From NCBI GenBank assembly GCA_005885245.1, contig VAWR01000005.1:1-51044 (forward strand): a stretch of 51,044 nucleotides of DNA, given 5' to 3'. Shown piece by piece: positions 25,547 to 33,758 of the stretch. How positions within the stretch are numbered: position 1 is the first letter of the stretch; each line of letters starts with the position of its first letter. Origin of the DNA: Actinomycetota bacterium (lineage in GTDB: Bacteria; Actinomycetota; Thermoleophilia; Gaiellales; Gaiellaceae). Both the position numbers and the translations under genes were made by a program. The notes under the pieces were generated by a model that worked only from the letters and a program-made list of their open reading frames with translations, was not told the DNA's origin and made no database searches.

Positions 25547-25711
25547 GAGGGAAGGGGCGTGGGGGGAAACCGTGAGGTTTCCCCCTTCTTCCTCCTCCGC
25601 CCACGCGGCGATCGCAGCGGCGCGTGGACGGAGGCGATACCCAAAGAAGGGAGCTCGTGAGGGAAACATGGTTTCCCTCACGCGAGCGAGCCAAAGGCGA
25701 GCGAGGCTCAT
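25520..25711 (-). repeat. Dispersed ATGA-linker element, copy 2 (accC to asp23-like), with 63-codon ORF
   Basis: This is the second copy. The ORF (MSLARLWLARVRETMFPSRA ...) is exactly as long as in copy 1. Its ATG overlaps the accC stop, and its TGA overlaps the Asp23-like start. Stems: 25562-25571/25576-25585 (GGGGGAAACC/GGTTTCCCCC); an extended stem CCTCCG-c-CCACGCG (25594-25607) with CGCGTGG-a-CGGAGG (25621-25634); and GTGAGGGAAAC-atg-GTTTCCCTCAC near 25656-25680. The middle stem differs in sequence from copy 1 but still pairs. Confidence 0.78.
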
Positions 25712-27057
25712 GCCGACCCCACCGCCGACAGCTCCGTCTCGTCGAGAAAACCGGTGGAGTAGTTACCGGAGCGGAACGAGTCACTGGCGACGATCTCCAG
25801 TGCAGCCTCGCGCGTCGTCGGAACGCCCCGGAGCTCGAGGTCGCCGAGTGCGCGCAGGCAGCGCTCGATCGACGTTGCCCGATCCTCGTCCCAGACGATC
25901 AGCTTGGCCATCAGAGAGTCGTAGTGCGGCGGGATCACCGCGCCCTCCTCGATGTGCGTGTCGAACCGCACACCCGCTCCGAGCGGCGGCCGGAAACGCT
26001 CGATCACTCCCGGTGCGGGCGCGAACCCTCGCGCCGGATCCTCGGCGTTCAGCCGGACCTCGATCGCATGGCCACGGCGGGCAGCGCGACCAGTCTGGTG
26101 CAGTTGCCGGCCGTCAGCGATGCGCAGTTGCTCCCGGACGAGGTCGACGCCGGTGACGAGCTCGGTCACCGGATGCTCTACCTGAAGGCGCGCGTTCAGC
26201 TCGATGAAGTAATAGGAACCGTCGGGCGCCAGCAGAAACTCGAAAGTCCCGGCGTTGAGGTACGCGATCGCGCGCGCCGCGCGCTCGACGTCGTCTTCCA
26301 TCGCCTCGCGCGTCGCTTCGCCGACCGCCGGAGAAGGTGACTCTTCGATCAGCTTCTGATGTCGGCGCTGGATCGAGCACTCGCGCTCGCCGAGGGTGAG
26401 CACGCCGCCGTCCGCGTCGCACAGCACCTGGATCTCGACGTGCCGCGCCGGCACGACGAGCTTTTCGAGATAGAGGTTGCCGTCGCCGAACGCCGCCTCG
26501 GCTTCGGCGGCCGCGCGCGCGAACGCTTCGTCGAAGTCCTCGGCCCTCTCCACCAGGCGCATACCCTTGCCGCCGCCGCCGGCGGCCGCCTTCAGGAAGA
26601 CCGGATATCCGAGGTCGGCCGCTGCGCTGCGCGCCTCCCCCGGTCCGACGACCTCGGTGCCGGGGACGAGCGGCACGCCGGCGGCGGCCAGCTCCCGCTT
26701 CGCCTCGACCTTGTCACCCATCCGCGCCATCACGTCGGCGTCGGGCCCGACGAACACGAGGTCGTTGTCCTCACACGCGTGGACGAAGTCCGGGTTCTCG
26801 GAGAGGAAGCCGTACCCGGGGTGAACGGCCTCGCAACCGGTGGTCTCTCCTGCCGCGATGACCGAGGCGATGTTGAGGTAGCTCTCGGCGGCCGAGGGCG
26901 GACCGATGCAGACTGCGCGATCGGCGATGCGCGTATGCAGCGCCCCGGCGTCGGCGGTGGAATAGACAGCGACCGCCTCGACACCGAGCTCGTGCAGGGC
27001 GCGGATGACCCGGACCGCGATCTCGCCGCGGTTGGCAACCAGAACACGCGTGAACAT
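25708..27057 (-). CDS. accC: Biotin carboxylase
   Basis: The enzyme carboxylates biotin on its carrier protein using ATP and bicarbonate. The 449-residue product starts MFTRVLVANRGEIAVRVIRA. It has AAAGGGGKGMRLVE (ATP-grasp Gly loop), GERECSIQRRHQKLIEE (CSxQRR) and IELNARLQVEHPVTELVTG (catalytic and metal residues), with a C-terminal subdomain of normal length. It follows the BCCP-containing fusion with a two-base gap. The partner carboxyltransferase is not obvious in this window. Confidence 0.95.
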   Translation of the reverse strand: MFTRVLVANRGEIAVRVIRALHELGVEAVAVYSTADAGALHTRIADRAVCIGPPSAAESYLNIASVIAAGETTGCEAVHPGYGFLSENPDFVHACEDNDLVFVGPDADVMARMGDKVEAKRELAAAGVPLVPGTEVVGPGEARSAAADLGYPVFLKAAAGGGGKGMRLVERAEDFDEAFARAAAEAEAAFGDGNLYLEKLVVPARHVEIQVLCDADGGVLTLGERECSIQRRHQKLIEESPSPAVGEATREAMEDDVERAARAIAYLNAGTFEFLLAPDGSYYFIELNARLQVEHPVTELVTGVDLVREQLRIADGRQLHQTGRAARRGHAIEVRLNAEDPARGFAPAPGVIERFRPPLGAGVRFDTHIEEGAVIPPHYDSLMAKLIVWDEDRATSIERCLRALGDLELRGVPTTREAALEIVASDSFRSGNYSTGFLDETELSAVGSA

Positions 27058-27059
27058 CG

Positions 27060-28877
27060 CTACAGGGCGTCCAGCGGCCGCGCTGCCACAGGCTCGAGCT
27101 CGAACAGCAGCTGCCCGAATTCGACCGGTTGTGCATTCTCGACGTGGATTGCGCGGACGATCCCTTCGACGTCGGCCTTCACCTCGTTCATCAGCTTCAT
27201 CGCCTCGAGGATGCAGAGTGTCTGGCCCGGGCCGACCGGCTGACCTTCTTCCACGAACGGCGCCGCGCCGGGTTGCGGTGCGCGGTAAAAGGTGCCGACC
27301 ATCGGTGCCTCTACGCGGACGATCCCGTTCGGCGAGGGGGCGACAGGTTCGAGTTCCGGCTCTTCCTCTGCTGCAAAGAGAGTCTCCGCGCTGGGAGGAA
27401 TGAACTCGCGATCCTCCGTGCGGCGCACGGAGACGCGCATGCCTGCCTCCTCGATCGTGACCTCGCCGATCCCTGTCTCCTGCACGATGCGCACGAGCTC
27501 GCGGATCCGCTCCGCGCGCGCCTGGTCGACGCCGCCGGTCAGGAGCGCCTCGTCGCCGGTCGAGCGGCCGCGAATCGTGCGCAGGAGCGGCTCGGCCTCG
27601 TGGCCGAAGAGCCCCAGCAGGAGCAGCTCCTCTTCGCTCGACGCGAGCCCTTCCGCCTGCGCGCGAACCTCCTGCAAAGGCGGCGCCGTCGTGTCCTCGA
27701 CCGAATCCGGGTCGGCAGTCAAGGCGACCGCGCGTGTCACATCCTTTTCGATCGGCACGGGCGGGGTCCCCAGGCGTCCCTCGACGAGGGCCCGCAATTC
27801 GTCCACGACCACCGAATAGCGGCTCGCCGAGAGCACGTTCAGCAGAGCCTGCGAGCCCAGAACCTGTCCGATCGGCGAGGCGAGCGGCGGCCAGCCGACC
27901 TCTGAGCGGATCAGGACGAGTTCGGCAATCGTCTCGTCGAGTCTGTCGCCTGCCCCTTGCGCCCGCAGGTTTGCGTTGAGGGCCGTCACGAGGCTCGCCG
28001 GCAGGTCATGCTGCGCGGCCCGCACGGCAATGCGGGGCGCGAGCGGCGTCACCGGTTCGTCGCCGATGTGCTCGTCGACGACGTCGGCAGCCTCCCAGAG
28101 CTTCGAGACGTCCACGTCGCAGTCGAGCCCGAGCCCCGCGAGTGCCTCTGCGAGAGCCTCACCAGACACACGGTGCAGAGTGAGCGCGATCGGGTAGACG
28201 GCGCACGCGATCAGGTCGGCGCCCGCACGCGCGGCCTCGAGCGCGGCTGCGAGCGCGTTGCCGCCAGATCCCTGGCAGTAGATACCGACCGGCAAACCGG
28301 TCTCCTCGCGGAGCGCCGTGACCAACTCGTGCGCTCGGTGTGGCTGTAGCGACCCGGTCGGATCGTGCAGGAGCACCCGAACGGCGCCGAGATTCGGGAG
28401 CTCGCTCGCCTGTGCCATCAGCGGATCGGTCTCGCCGGTCCGGCCCGGGCTGTAGACGAGCCCGGCTTCGAATTCGCCGCCTGCTCTCGCGACCGCGTCC
28501 GCCGCCTCCCGCAGGTTCGAGACGTCGTTGAGCGGATCGTGCAATCGGAAGACATCGATCCCGTTCTCGGCCGCGGAGGCGATGAACCTGCGGATGAAGT
28601 CGTTGTCGACCGGTCTCGACCCCACGAGCAGCCGACCGCGCAGCGCCAGGCCGAGCGGAGTCTCGACGTGGCCCTTCAAGGCGCGGATCCGCTCCCACGG
28701 GCTCTCGATCCCCCTGCGGACCGCACTGTCGAAGCAGCCTCCACCCGAGACCTCGAGATATGCGAAGCCGGCTCGGTCGAGGATCTCTGCGATCCTGAGT
28801 TGCTCGGAGGTAGGCAGCCGCCCCGCGAGAGGCTCCTGCCCGAGCAGGCGGACCGTCGTGTCGACAAGCGCCGGCAT
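27060..28877 (-). CDS. BCCP fused to a degenerate pyruvate/oxaloacetate carboxyltransferase-like domain
   Basis: The product has 605 residues. Residues 1 to about 280 match the OadA/pyruvate carboxylase TIM barrel (FAYLEVSGGGCFDSAVRRG, AAENGIDVFRLHDPLNDVSN), and 290-430 match the following conserved carboxylase domain. From about 465 an AccB-like region begins (RIRELVRIVQETGIGEVTIE), then a Pro/Glu linker and the biotinyl domain with CILEAMKLMNEV, biotin on Lys. The metal ligands of active carboxyltransferases are changed: the Asp of LRDxxQS is Leu (TVRLLGQEP), the carbamylated Lys of KDM is His (LHDPTG), and the HxH pair is YxQ (GIYCQGSGG). The carrier should work with AccC; the barrel is probably not catalytic. 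Confidence 0.85.
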   Translation of the reverse strand: MPALVDTTVRLLGQEPLAGRLPTSEQLRIAEILDRAGFAYLEVSGGGCFDSAVRRGIESPWERIRALKGHVETPLGLALRGRLLVGSRPVDNDFIRRFIASAAENGIDVFRLHDPLNDVSNLREAADAVARAGGEFEAGLVYSPGRTGETDPLMAQASELPNLGAVRVLLHDPTGSLQPHRAHELVTALREETGLPVGIYCQGSGGNALAAALEAARAGADLIACAVYPIALTLHRVSGEALAEALAGLGLDCDVDVSKLWEAADVVDEHIGDEPVTPLAPRIAVRAAQHDLPASLVTALNANLRAQGAGDRLDETIAELVLIRSEVGWPPLASPIGQVLGSQALLNVLSASRYSVVVDELRALVEGRLGTPPVPIEKDVTRAVALTADPDSVEDTTAPPLQEVRAQAEGLASSEEELLLLGLFGHEAEPLLRTIRGRSTGDEALLTGGVDQARAERIRELVRIVQETGIGEVTIEEAGMRVSVRRTEDREFIPPSAETLFAAEEEPELEPVAPSPNGIVRVEAPMVGTFYRAPQPGAAPFVEEGQPVGPGQTLCILEAMKLMNEVKADVEGIVRAIHVENAQPVEFGQLLFELEPVAARPLDAL

Positions 28878-28916
28878 GCGGGGAGCCTAGCGCCGCGGCG
28901 GTAGGTTTTCCCCAGG

Positions 28917-29519
28917 ATGGAGGTGCAAGAGCTGCGGCCGGGGTTGTGGCGCTGGACGGCGCCACATCCTCAATGGGAGCACGCGGAGCACTGGGGCCCA
29001 GAGGTCGGATCGGTCTATGCCGAGCTACCGGATGCGCTGGTCGTCATCGACCCGATCGTGCCGGCCGACGAGGACGAGCTTTTCTGGTCGGCGCTCGACC
29101 GCGACGTCGAGCGAGTGGCGCGTCCCGTCCAGGTGCTCCTGACCGTTCACTGGCACGAGCGCAGCGTTGCAGCCGTCCTCGATCGCTATCACGCAACGCT
29201 CTGGCGACCGGAGGAGAGAGGCGAGCTTCCCGGCGGTGTGCGGGCCGAGGTCGTGCACGGCAGCGACTGGGTCGAGGCGCTCTTCTACCTCGAGCCGCAT
29301 CGCGCGCTCGTCGCCGGAGACCTCTTGATCGGAGCCGACGGGGGCATCGAGTTGCCGGTGCCCTGGTTCCCGAAAGCCGAGCAGGAATGGGCAGCGAGCA
29401 CGCTCAGGCCCGAACTCCGCGCACGTCTCAGTGAGCTTCCGATCGAGCTCGTCGTCGTCTCGCACGGCGAGCCCGTACTCACCGAGGGCCGCGCCGCGCT
29501 CGACCGCGCGCTGTCTTAG
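28917..29519 (+). CDS. Metallo-beta-lactamase-fold-like protein with altered metal motif
   Basis: The 200-residue product has the layout of an MBL-fold protein: strand start (LRPGLWRWTAPHP), a Gly/Asp turn (LPDALVVIDPIVP), VQVLLTVHWHERS, YLEPHRALVAGDLLIGADGG and ELVVVSHGEPVL. The canonical HxHxDH is reduced to HWHERS, with the Asp-His pair missing. GDLL supplies the expected Asp and VVSHGEP the final His. It may be a non-metal or single-metal relative, or a non-enzymatic protein. It diverges from the accB-type fusion 39 bases away. Confidence 0.65.
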   Translation: MEVQELRPGLWRWTAPHPQWEHAEHWGPEVGSVYAELPDALVVIDPIVPADEDELFWSALDRDVERVARPVQVLLTVHWHERSVAAVLDRYHATLWRPEERGELPGGVRAEVVHGSDWVEALFYLEPHRALVAGDLLIGADGGIELPVPWFPKAEQEWAASTLRPELRARLSELPIELVVVSHGEPVLTEGRAALDRALS

Positions 29520-29660
29520 GCGCGCGGCTCCTTCCGGTGCGTTGACGTCGCCCGGTTACAACGGGCGGCCCGTCGTCGACCGTCCCCAGCGTGTGTAAGA
29601 AGAGCGTAAGGGAACGAGGGTCGATAAAACCGTTGGGGCGCCAGCCTCGTTATTAGAGGT

Positions 29661-29813
29661 ATGAGTACATACCGCGAACAACAACATGGGCGCGCTGGCT
29701 GGAGCCGGACGCGCTGGCTCATTCTTGGGGCAGTTCTTGTGGCAATCGCCGTGGCGGTCGTCCTCATCTTGGTGTACTCCGGCGGCGGCTCATCCGGCGG
29801 TGTCGGCTACTAG
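29661..29813 (+). CDS. Small single-pass membrane protein (50 aa)
   Basis: The ORF starts with ATG 29661 after an AGAGGT site close to the start. A polar N-terminus (STYREQQHGRAGWSRTR) is followed by one hydrophobic helix (WLILGAVLVAIAVAVVLILV) and a Gly/Ser-rich tail (YSGGGSSGGVGY). A strong stem-loop terminator lies 15 bases after the stop, and the 140 bases upstream are free of genes, so it looks like a monocistronic unit. No family is recognised. Confidence 0.6.
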   Translation: MSTYREQQHGRAGWSRTRWLILGAVLVAIAVAVVLILVYSGGGSSGGVGY

Positions 29814-29827
29814 AAAGAGAGACCCGT

Positions 29828-29862
29828 GGCGAAGGCCCGCTCGGAGCGGGTCTTCGCCTTTG
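29828..29862 (+). terminator. Rho-independent terminator
   Basis: GGCGAAG-CCCGC and GCGGG-CTTCGCC (29828-29840 and 29846-29858) form a stem of 12 pairs with one G/T bulge pair and a five-base loop, followed by TTT. It ends the transcript of the 50-residue membrane protein. Confidence 0.8.
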
Positions 29863-29931
29863 TCTACCCGGTCGTGCTCGCTCCTCTCGGTGATGCCGAA
29901 TGGAGTACGACGACGGGATAGCGCTTAGCCG

Positions 29932-30216
29932 ATGCCCATGTTCCTCGTGGTACGGCGGTTTCACGTCGCGATGCACGAGATGCCTGCCGTCAGTCGCCGC
30001 TCGAAGCAGATCGCGATCGAACGGTTCCCGGACATCACGTGGCATCACAGCCATGTTGTCGTCGACGATGCGGGCACGGTGAATACGTATTGCGTCTACG
30101 AGGCACCGAGTGAGGAGATCGTGCGGCAACACGCCGCTTCATATGGGGCCCATGACGTCGAGGCGGTCCATGAGATTGCTGGCGACGTCACACCGGACGA
30201 CTTTCCCCTGAGCTAG
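29932..30216 (+). CDS. DUF4242 family protein (SCO4226-like)
   Basis: The product (94 aa) has the pattern PMFLVVRRFHVA, FPDITWHHSHVVVDDAGTVN, then TYCVYEAPSEEIVRQHAASY and a C-terminal acidic end. This is the small ferredoxin-like fold annotated DUF4242; a Streptomyces member (SCO4226) binds nickel. The HH in TWHHSH and the Cys in TYCVYEA are possible metal ligands. It lies on the plus strand between the small membrane gene and convergent efp. Which of the two Met codons near the start is used is uncertain. Confidence 0.8.
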   Translation: MPMFLVVRRFHVAMHEMPAVSRRSKQIAIERFPDITWHHSHVVVDDAGTVNTYCVYEAPSEEIVRQHAASYGAHDVEAVHEIAGDVTPDDFPLS

Positions 30217-30304
30217 GTTTGGCCCGCGTGCTCACGGATTGGTAGCCGAGGTCATCCCGGAGTAGTCGAGCACCCGCTCAGGAAGCCGAGGTGCGTCTAG
30301 GTGA

Positions 30305-30871
30305 TCACGCTCTGCTGATGTAGCGCTTCTCGCGCGGGTCGACCTTGATGCGGTCGCCGGTGTTCACGAACAGCGGAACCTGCACGACGGCGCCGGTTTC
30401 CAACGTCGCCGGCTTGGTGACGTTCGAGACGGTGTCGCCCTTGACGCCGGGCTCGGTCTCCGACACGCCGAGCTCGACCGAGGCCGGCAGCTGCACCCCC
30501 GTGGGACTGCCGTTGACGAGCATCATCTGCACCGTGCTCGACGGCAGGAGGAATTCGAGCGCATCCTCAACCGTGCCACGCGGAAGCGACGTCTGTTCGT
30601 ACGTGTCCCGGTCCATGAACACCACCTCGTCCCCGGCGTCGTAGAGGTACTGCATGTCCTTCGTCTCCGTACGCACCCGCGGAAACTTCTCGCCCGCCCG
30701 GAACGTCCTGTCGACGACCGCGCCCGTATCGAGACCCTTGAGCTTCGTGCGCACGAACGCTCCGCCCTTGCCGGGTTTGACGTGCTGGAACTCGACGATT
30801 CGCCAGAACGCGCCGTCGAGCTCGATGTGCATTCCGTTCTTGAACTGATTGGTGTTGACGGTCTCGGCCAT
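30305..30871 (-). CDS. efp: Elongation factor P
   Basis: EF-P relieves ribosome stalling at polyproline. The 188-residue product has three barrel domains; the modification loop KPGKGGAFVR (residues 32-41) retains the Lys that many bacteria modify. GVQLPASVELGVSETEPGVK and the C-terminal TGDRIKVDPREKRYISR are standard. It follows pepQ with a 14-base gap, which is the conserved aroQ-pepQ-efp order of actinobacteria. Several downstream proteins in the window are Pro-rich. Confidence 0.97.
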   Translation of the reverse strand: MAETVNTNQFKNGMHIELDGAFWRIVEFQHVKPGKGGAFVRTKLKGLDTGAVVDRTFRAGEKFPRVRTETKDMQYLYDAGDEVVFMDRDTYEQTSLPRGTVEDALEFLLPSSTVQMMLVNGSPTGVQLPASVELGVSETEPGVKGDTVSNVTKPATLETGAVVQVPLFVNTGDRIKVDPREKRYISRA

Positions 30872-30885
30872 TCCGGTGCTACAGG

Positions 30886-31923
30886 CTAGTCGACGACGAT
30901 CAGGTCCTTGCGGAACCCCGTGTAGTTCTCGATCCCCCGCTCCGTGACGACCACGTCGTCCTCGATCCTGATACCGGCGCGGCCTTCGAGGTAGACGCCT
31001 GGCTCGACCGTGACCACGTTGCCTGCTTCGAGCGTGTCCGTCGACTCGGTGGACAGGCGGGGCGCTTCATGGACTTCGAGCCCCAGGCCGTGGCCCAGGC
31101 CGTGGCCGAACAGCCCGGCGAAGGGGCTCTCCTCGACGACGTGGCGTGCAGCGGCGTCCGCGTCGACTCCGCGCACGCCGGCCCCGACGGCCTCGAGCCC
31201 TGCCTGCTGGGCGGCCGTCACCACCGCGTACGCCTCGTACACGTCGTCGTCGAGCGGGCCTGTTGCGAACGTGCGCGTGTAATCCGATGCGTAGCCGCCG
31301 ATCGTGCAGCCGGTGTCGACGATCACGGTCTCCCCGCGCCGGATCTCGCGATCGGTCGCGCGCCCGTGCGGCCTGGCCGAGTTGGGCCCGGACGCGACGA
31401 TCGTCTCGAAGGCGACGCGCTCCGCACCCTCGTCGTGGAACAGCTGCTCGATCGTCCACGCGACGTCGCGCTCGGTGCGGCCGACGAAGCGTTCGTCCGC
31501 CAGCCGCTCGAAGACACGGTCAGTGATCTCGCACGCCTCCTTCAACGCGGCCAGTTCGCGCTCGTCTTTGCGCGCCCGAAGCCTTTCGACGAGAGCGCTA
31601 CGGGGAATGGGCTCGATCGAGCCGGCTCGCAGCGTTTCGTACCCGCGATAGGAGACGACGTCTGCCTCGAAGCCGATCCGGCCGGAAAGGCGTTCTGCGA
31701 GATCCTTCAGCAGCGCGCGCTTCGTCTCCTCGAACTGGACCCCTTCAACCTCGCGCCCGGCCTCCGAGTATCGGAAGTCGCTGAAGAGGCGCACGCCCTC
31801 GGGCTCGACGAGCAGGGCCGCGTTCGAGCTCTTGAAACCGACGAGATAGTCGACGTTCGTCGGGTTGGTCACGAGAAGAGGTTCCTCGAGGGATTCCTGC
31901 AGTCGCCGGATTCGCGGGTTCAC
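30886..31923 (-). CDS. pepQ: Xaa-Pro peptidase (M24B, PepQ/PepP-like)
   Basis: The product (345 aa) is a creatinase-fold metallopeptidase that cleaves before or after Pro. The di-metal ligands are visible: VDTGCTIGGYASDYTRTF (both Asp), GHGLGHGLGLEVHE (His), VEPGVY (Glu) and IRIEDDVVV (Glu). The N-terminal domain begins NPRIRRLQESL. The start is GTG 31923, overlapping the aroQ TGA (GTGA); the upstream extension of the frame reads through aroQ and is not used. Confidence 0.92.
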   Translation of the reverse strand: MNPRIRRLQESLEEPLLVTNPTNVDYLVGFKSSNAALLVEPEGVRLFSDFRYSEAGREVEGVQFEETKRALLKDLAERLSGRIGFEADVVSYRGYETLRAGSIEPIPRSALVERLRARKDERELAALKEACEITDRVFERLADERFVGRTERDVAWTIEQLFHDEGAERVAFETIVASGPNSARPHGRATDREIRRGETVIVDTGCTIGGYASDYTRTFATGPLDDDVYEAYAVVTAAQQAGLEAVGAGVRGVDADAAARHVVEESPFAGLFGHGLGHGLGLEVHEAPRLSTESTDTLEAGNVVTVEPGVYLEGRAGIRIEDDVVVTERGIENYTGFRKDLIVVD

Positions 31924-32360
31924 GGCGCGGCACCGACCTGCTGGACGATGAATCCGAGCGCCTCCCGGTAGCCGTCGGGACCCTTCCCGAGGACACGCTT
32001 CGCGGCCAGATCGGCGATGACCGACGAACGTCGCCACTCCTCGCGTTCCTCGATGTCCGACAGGTGCACCTCGACGATCGGCACCTGGAAGAGCTCGAGA
32101 GCGTCGCGGATCGCGTACGAGTAGTGCGTCCATGCACCGGGATTCACGACGACGCCATCGGCCCAGTCGAGCGCGTCGTGGCACCAGTCGATGTACTCTC
32201 CTTCGTGGTTCGTCTGTCGGCAGCGGACGTGACAGCCGAGCTCGGACGCCCATTCATAGATGCGTGTCTCGAGCTCCGAGAGCGAGATGCCCCCGTAGAC
32301 CGCCGGATCGCGTCGAGCGAGGACATCCAGGTTGGCCCCGTTCAGGACGACGACCTGCAT
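31920..32360 (-). CDS. aroQ: 3-Dehydroquinate dehydratase, type II
   Basis: This third step of the shikimate pathway converts 3-dehydroquinate to 3-dehydroshikimate. The 146-residue product has VVLNGANLDVLARRDPAVYG (active-site loop with Arg and Tyr), NPGAWTHYSYAIRDAL and EVHLSD, the type II motifs. It follows aroKB by nine bases and overlaps pepQ. Confidence 0.95.
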   Translation of the reverse strand: MQVVVLNGANLDVLARRDPAVYGGISLSELETRIYEWASELGCHVRCRQTNHEGEYIDWCHDALDWADGVVVNPGAWTHYSYAIRDALELFQVPIVEVHLSDIEEREEWRRSSVIADLAAKRVLGKGPDGYREALGFIVQQVGAAP

Positions 32361-32369
32361 CGCGGCACT

Positions 32370-33758
32370 CTAATCGGCGATCAGCTCGTCGAGCGCCCGC
32401 CGCACCTCGGAGTCCGGAAGTCGAACGTCCCATCGAGGACCGTCGTCGCCGAGCAGAACGAGTCCGGCTTTCTTGTCGCGGCCGAGCGCAGCCCAGGCAC
32501 GATCTCGGTCGACAGCCACGGGCCGGGGACCGAGCACGTCCTCGACGACGTCCGTAGACCGCCCGGAGAGGCGAAGCGCGGCGAGCAGGCCGAGTGCGAC
32601 CGCATTGCCGTGCATCAGGCCTTCGTAGCCTGCAGCCGCCTCGAGTGCGTGCGCAAAGGTGTGGCCGAGGTTGAGGATCGCCCGGCGCCCGCGATCGAAC
32701 GGGTCGCCGAGACAGACCGCGGCCTTGAACGACGCCGTCGCGCGGATCATCGCGTCGTCGTCCAACTCCCACAGCGGCCGTTCCGCGAGCAGTCCCGTCT
32801 TCACGACCTCCGCCAGCCCCTCACGTCGCTGGGCCTCGGTCAGCGTCGCCAGCACATCGGGGTCGGACACGACGGCGGCGGGATAGTGAATCGCACCGAC
32901 GAGGTTCTTCCCCGCAGACAGGTCGATCGCCGTCTTGCCGCCGATTGCGGCATCGACCTGGCCCAGCAACGTCGTCGGCACGGCCAGCCAGCGGACCCCA
33001 CGCAGGTACGTCGCAGCGGCGAGACCCGCCACGTCGGTCGTCGAGCCCCCGCCGTAGGCGACGATCGTGCCGTCGCGACCCAACTCGAGCTCGCGCCACA
33101 GCCGTTCGAGGACGGCCGGCGTCTTCGCCGCCTCGCCGCGCGGAACGCGGTGCACTTCCTGCGGCTGGAGCGGGAGCGGCTGGAGCCCGAGCACGTGCTC
33201 GTCCGCGATCAGCGCACTCGACTCCGGCAGCCGGAGCTCGGCCAGCTGACCGCGTGCCACGCGAATCTGCAACGCGGCGAGCAGCACGTCTTCGACGCTC
33301 GACGCGACGTCGTCCGAGGTGCTGTCGTACAGCGGCCGCCGCTCCTCCTCGAACAGGCGTCTGAAGGACGTCTCGTCGCGGGCGAGCGGACGGTCACCGC
33401 CGCGCACGCGGTTCCAGGCCTCGCCGATCTCGACGTCGATCCAAACCGTGAACGCGTGCTCGCGAAGGAGCCTGCGCGTTCGTTCCGAGAGCACGGCACC
33501 GCCACCGAGTGCGATCACCCCGGGCCGCGTGGCGGAGAGCACCTGCGCCGCGAGCTGCTCCTCGCTACGGCGGAACGTCGGCTCACTGCTCTCGAACAAT
33601 GCGGCGATCGCCCCGTGGCGGCGCTCGATCTCGCGGTCGAGGTCGACGAACGGGCGTCCGCTTTGCCGGGCGACCTCCTCGCCGATCGTCGACTTGCCCG
33701 CGCCCATGAAGCCGACGAGCGCGAGGTGCCGCCCGAGCGCACCTACCTCGGCGACCAG
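32370..33758 (-). CDS. aroKB: Shikimate kinase-3-dehydroquinate synthase fusion
   Basis: Two shikimate-pathway enzymes are joined in one chain of about 462 residues. The kinase half has GFMGAGKSTIGEEVA (P-loop), FVDLDREIE (shikimate Asp) and IALGGGAVL. The synthase half starts near residue 190 and has GGGSTTDVAGLAAATYLRGV, GGKTAIDL, NLGHTFAHALE and MHGNAVALGL, with the zinc ligands. The start is problematic: no ATG, GTG or TTG occurs between the aroC stop and the P-loop. A CTG at 33758 behind GGAG, overlapping the end of aroC, is the best choice; GTG 33860 would overlap aroC by over 110 bases. Confidence 0.87.
   Translation of the reverse strand: MVAEVGALGRHLALVGFMGAGKSTIGEEVARQSGRPFVDLDREIERRHGAIAALFESSEPTFRRSEEQLAAQVLSATRPGVIALGGGAVLSERTRRLLREHAFTVWIDVEIGEAWNRVRGGDRPLARDETSFRRLFEEERRPLYDSTSDDVASSVEDVLLAALQIRVARGQLAELRLPESSALIADEHVLGLQPLPLQPQEVHRVPRGEAAKTPAVLERLWRELELGRDGTIVAYGGGSTTDVAGLAAATYLRGVRWLAVPTTLLGQVDAAIGGKTAIDLSAGKNLVGAIHYPAAVVSDPDVLATLTEAQRREGLAEVVKTGLLAERPLWELDDDAMIRATASFKAAVCLGDPFDRGRRAILNLGHTFAHALEAAAGYEGLMHGNAVALGLLAALRLSGRSTDVVEDVLGPRPVAVDRDRAWAALGRDKKAGLVLLGDDGPRWDVRLPDSEVRRALDELIAD

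Noticed and set aside
24850-25644. 264-codon frame containing nusB
   Set aside because: The upstream half is a shadow of the Asp23-like gene and dispersed element; the NusB family start at 25227 with ATGA overlap is preferred.
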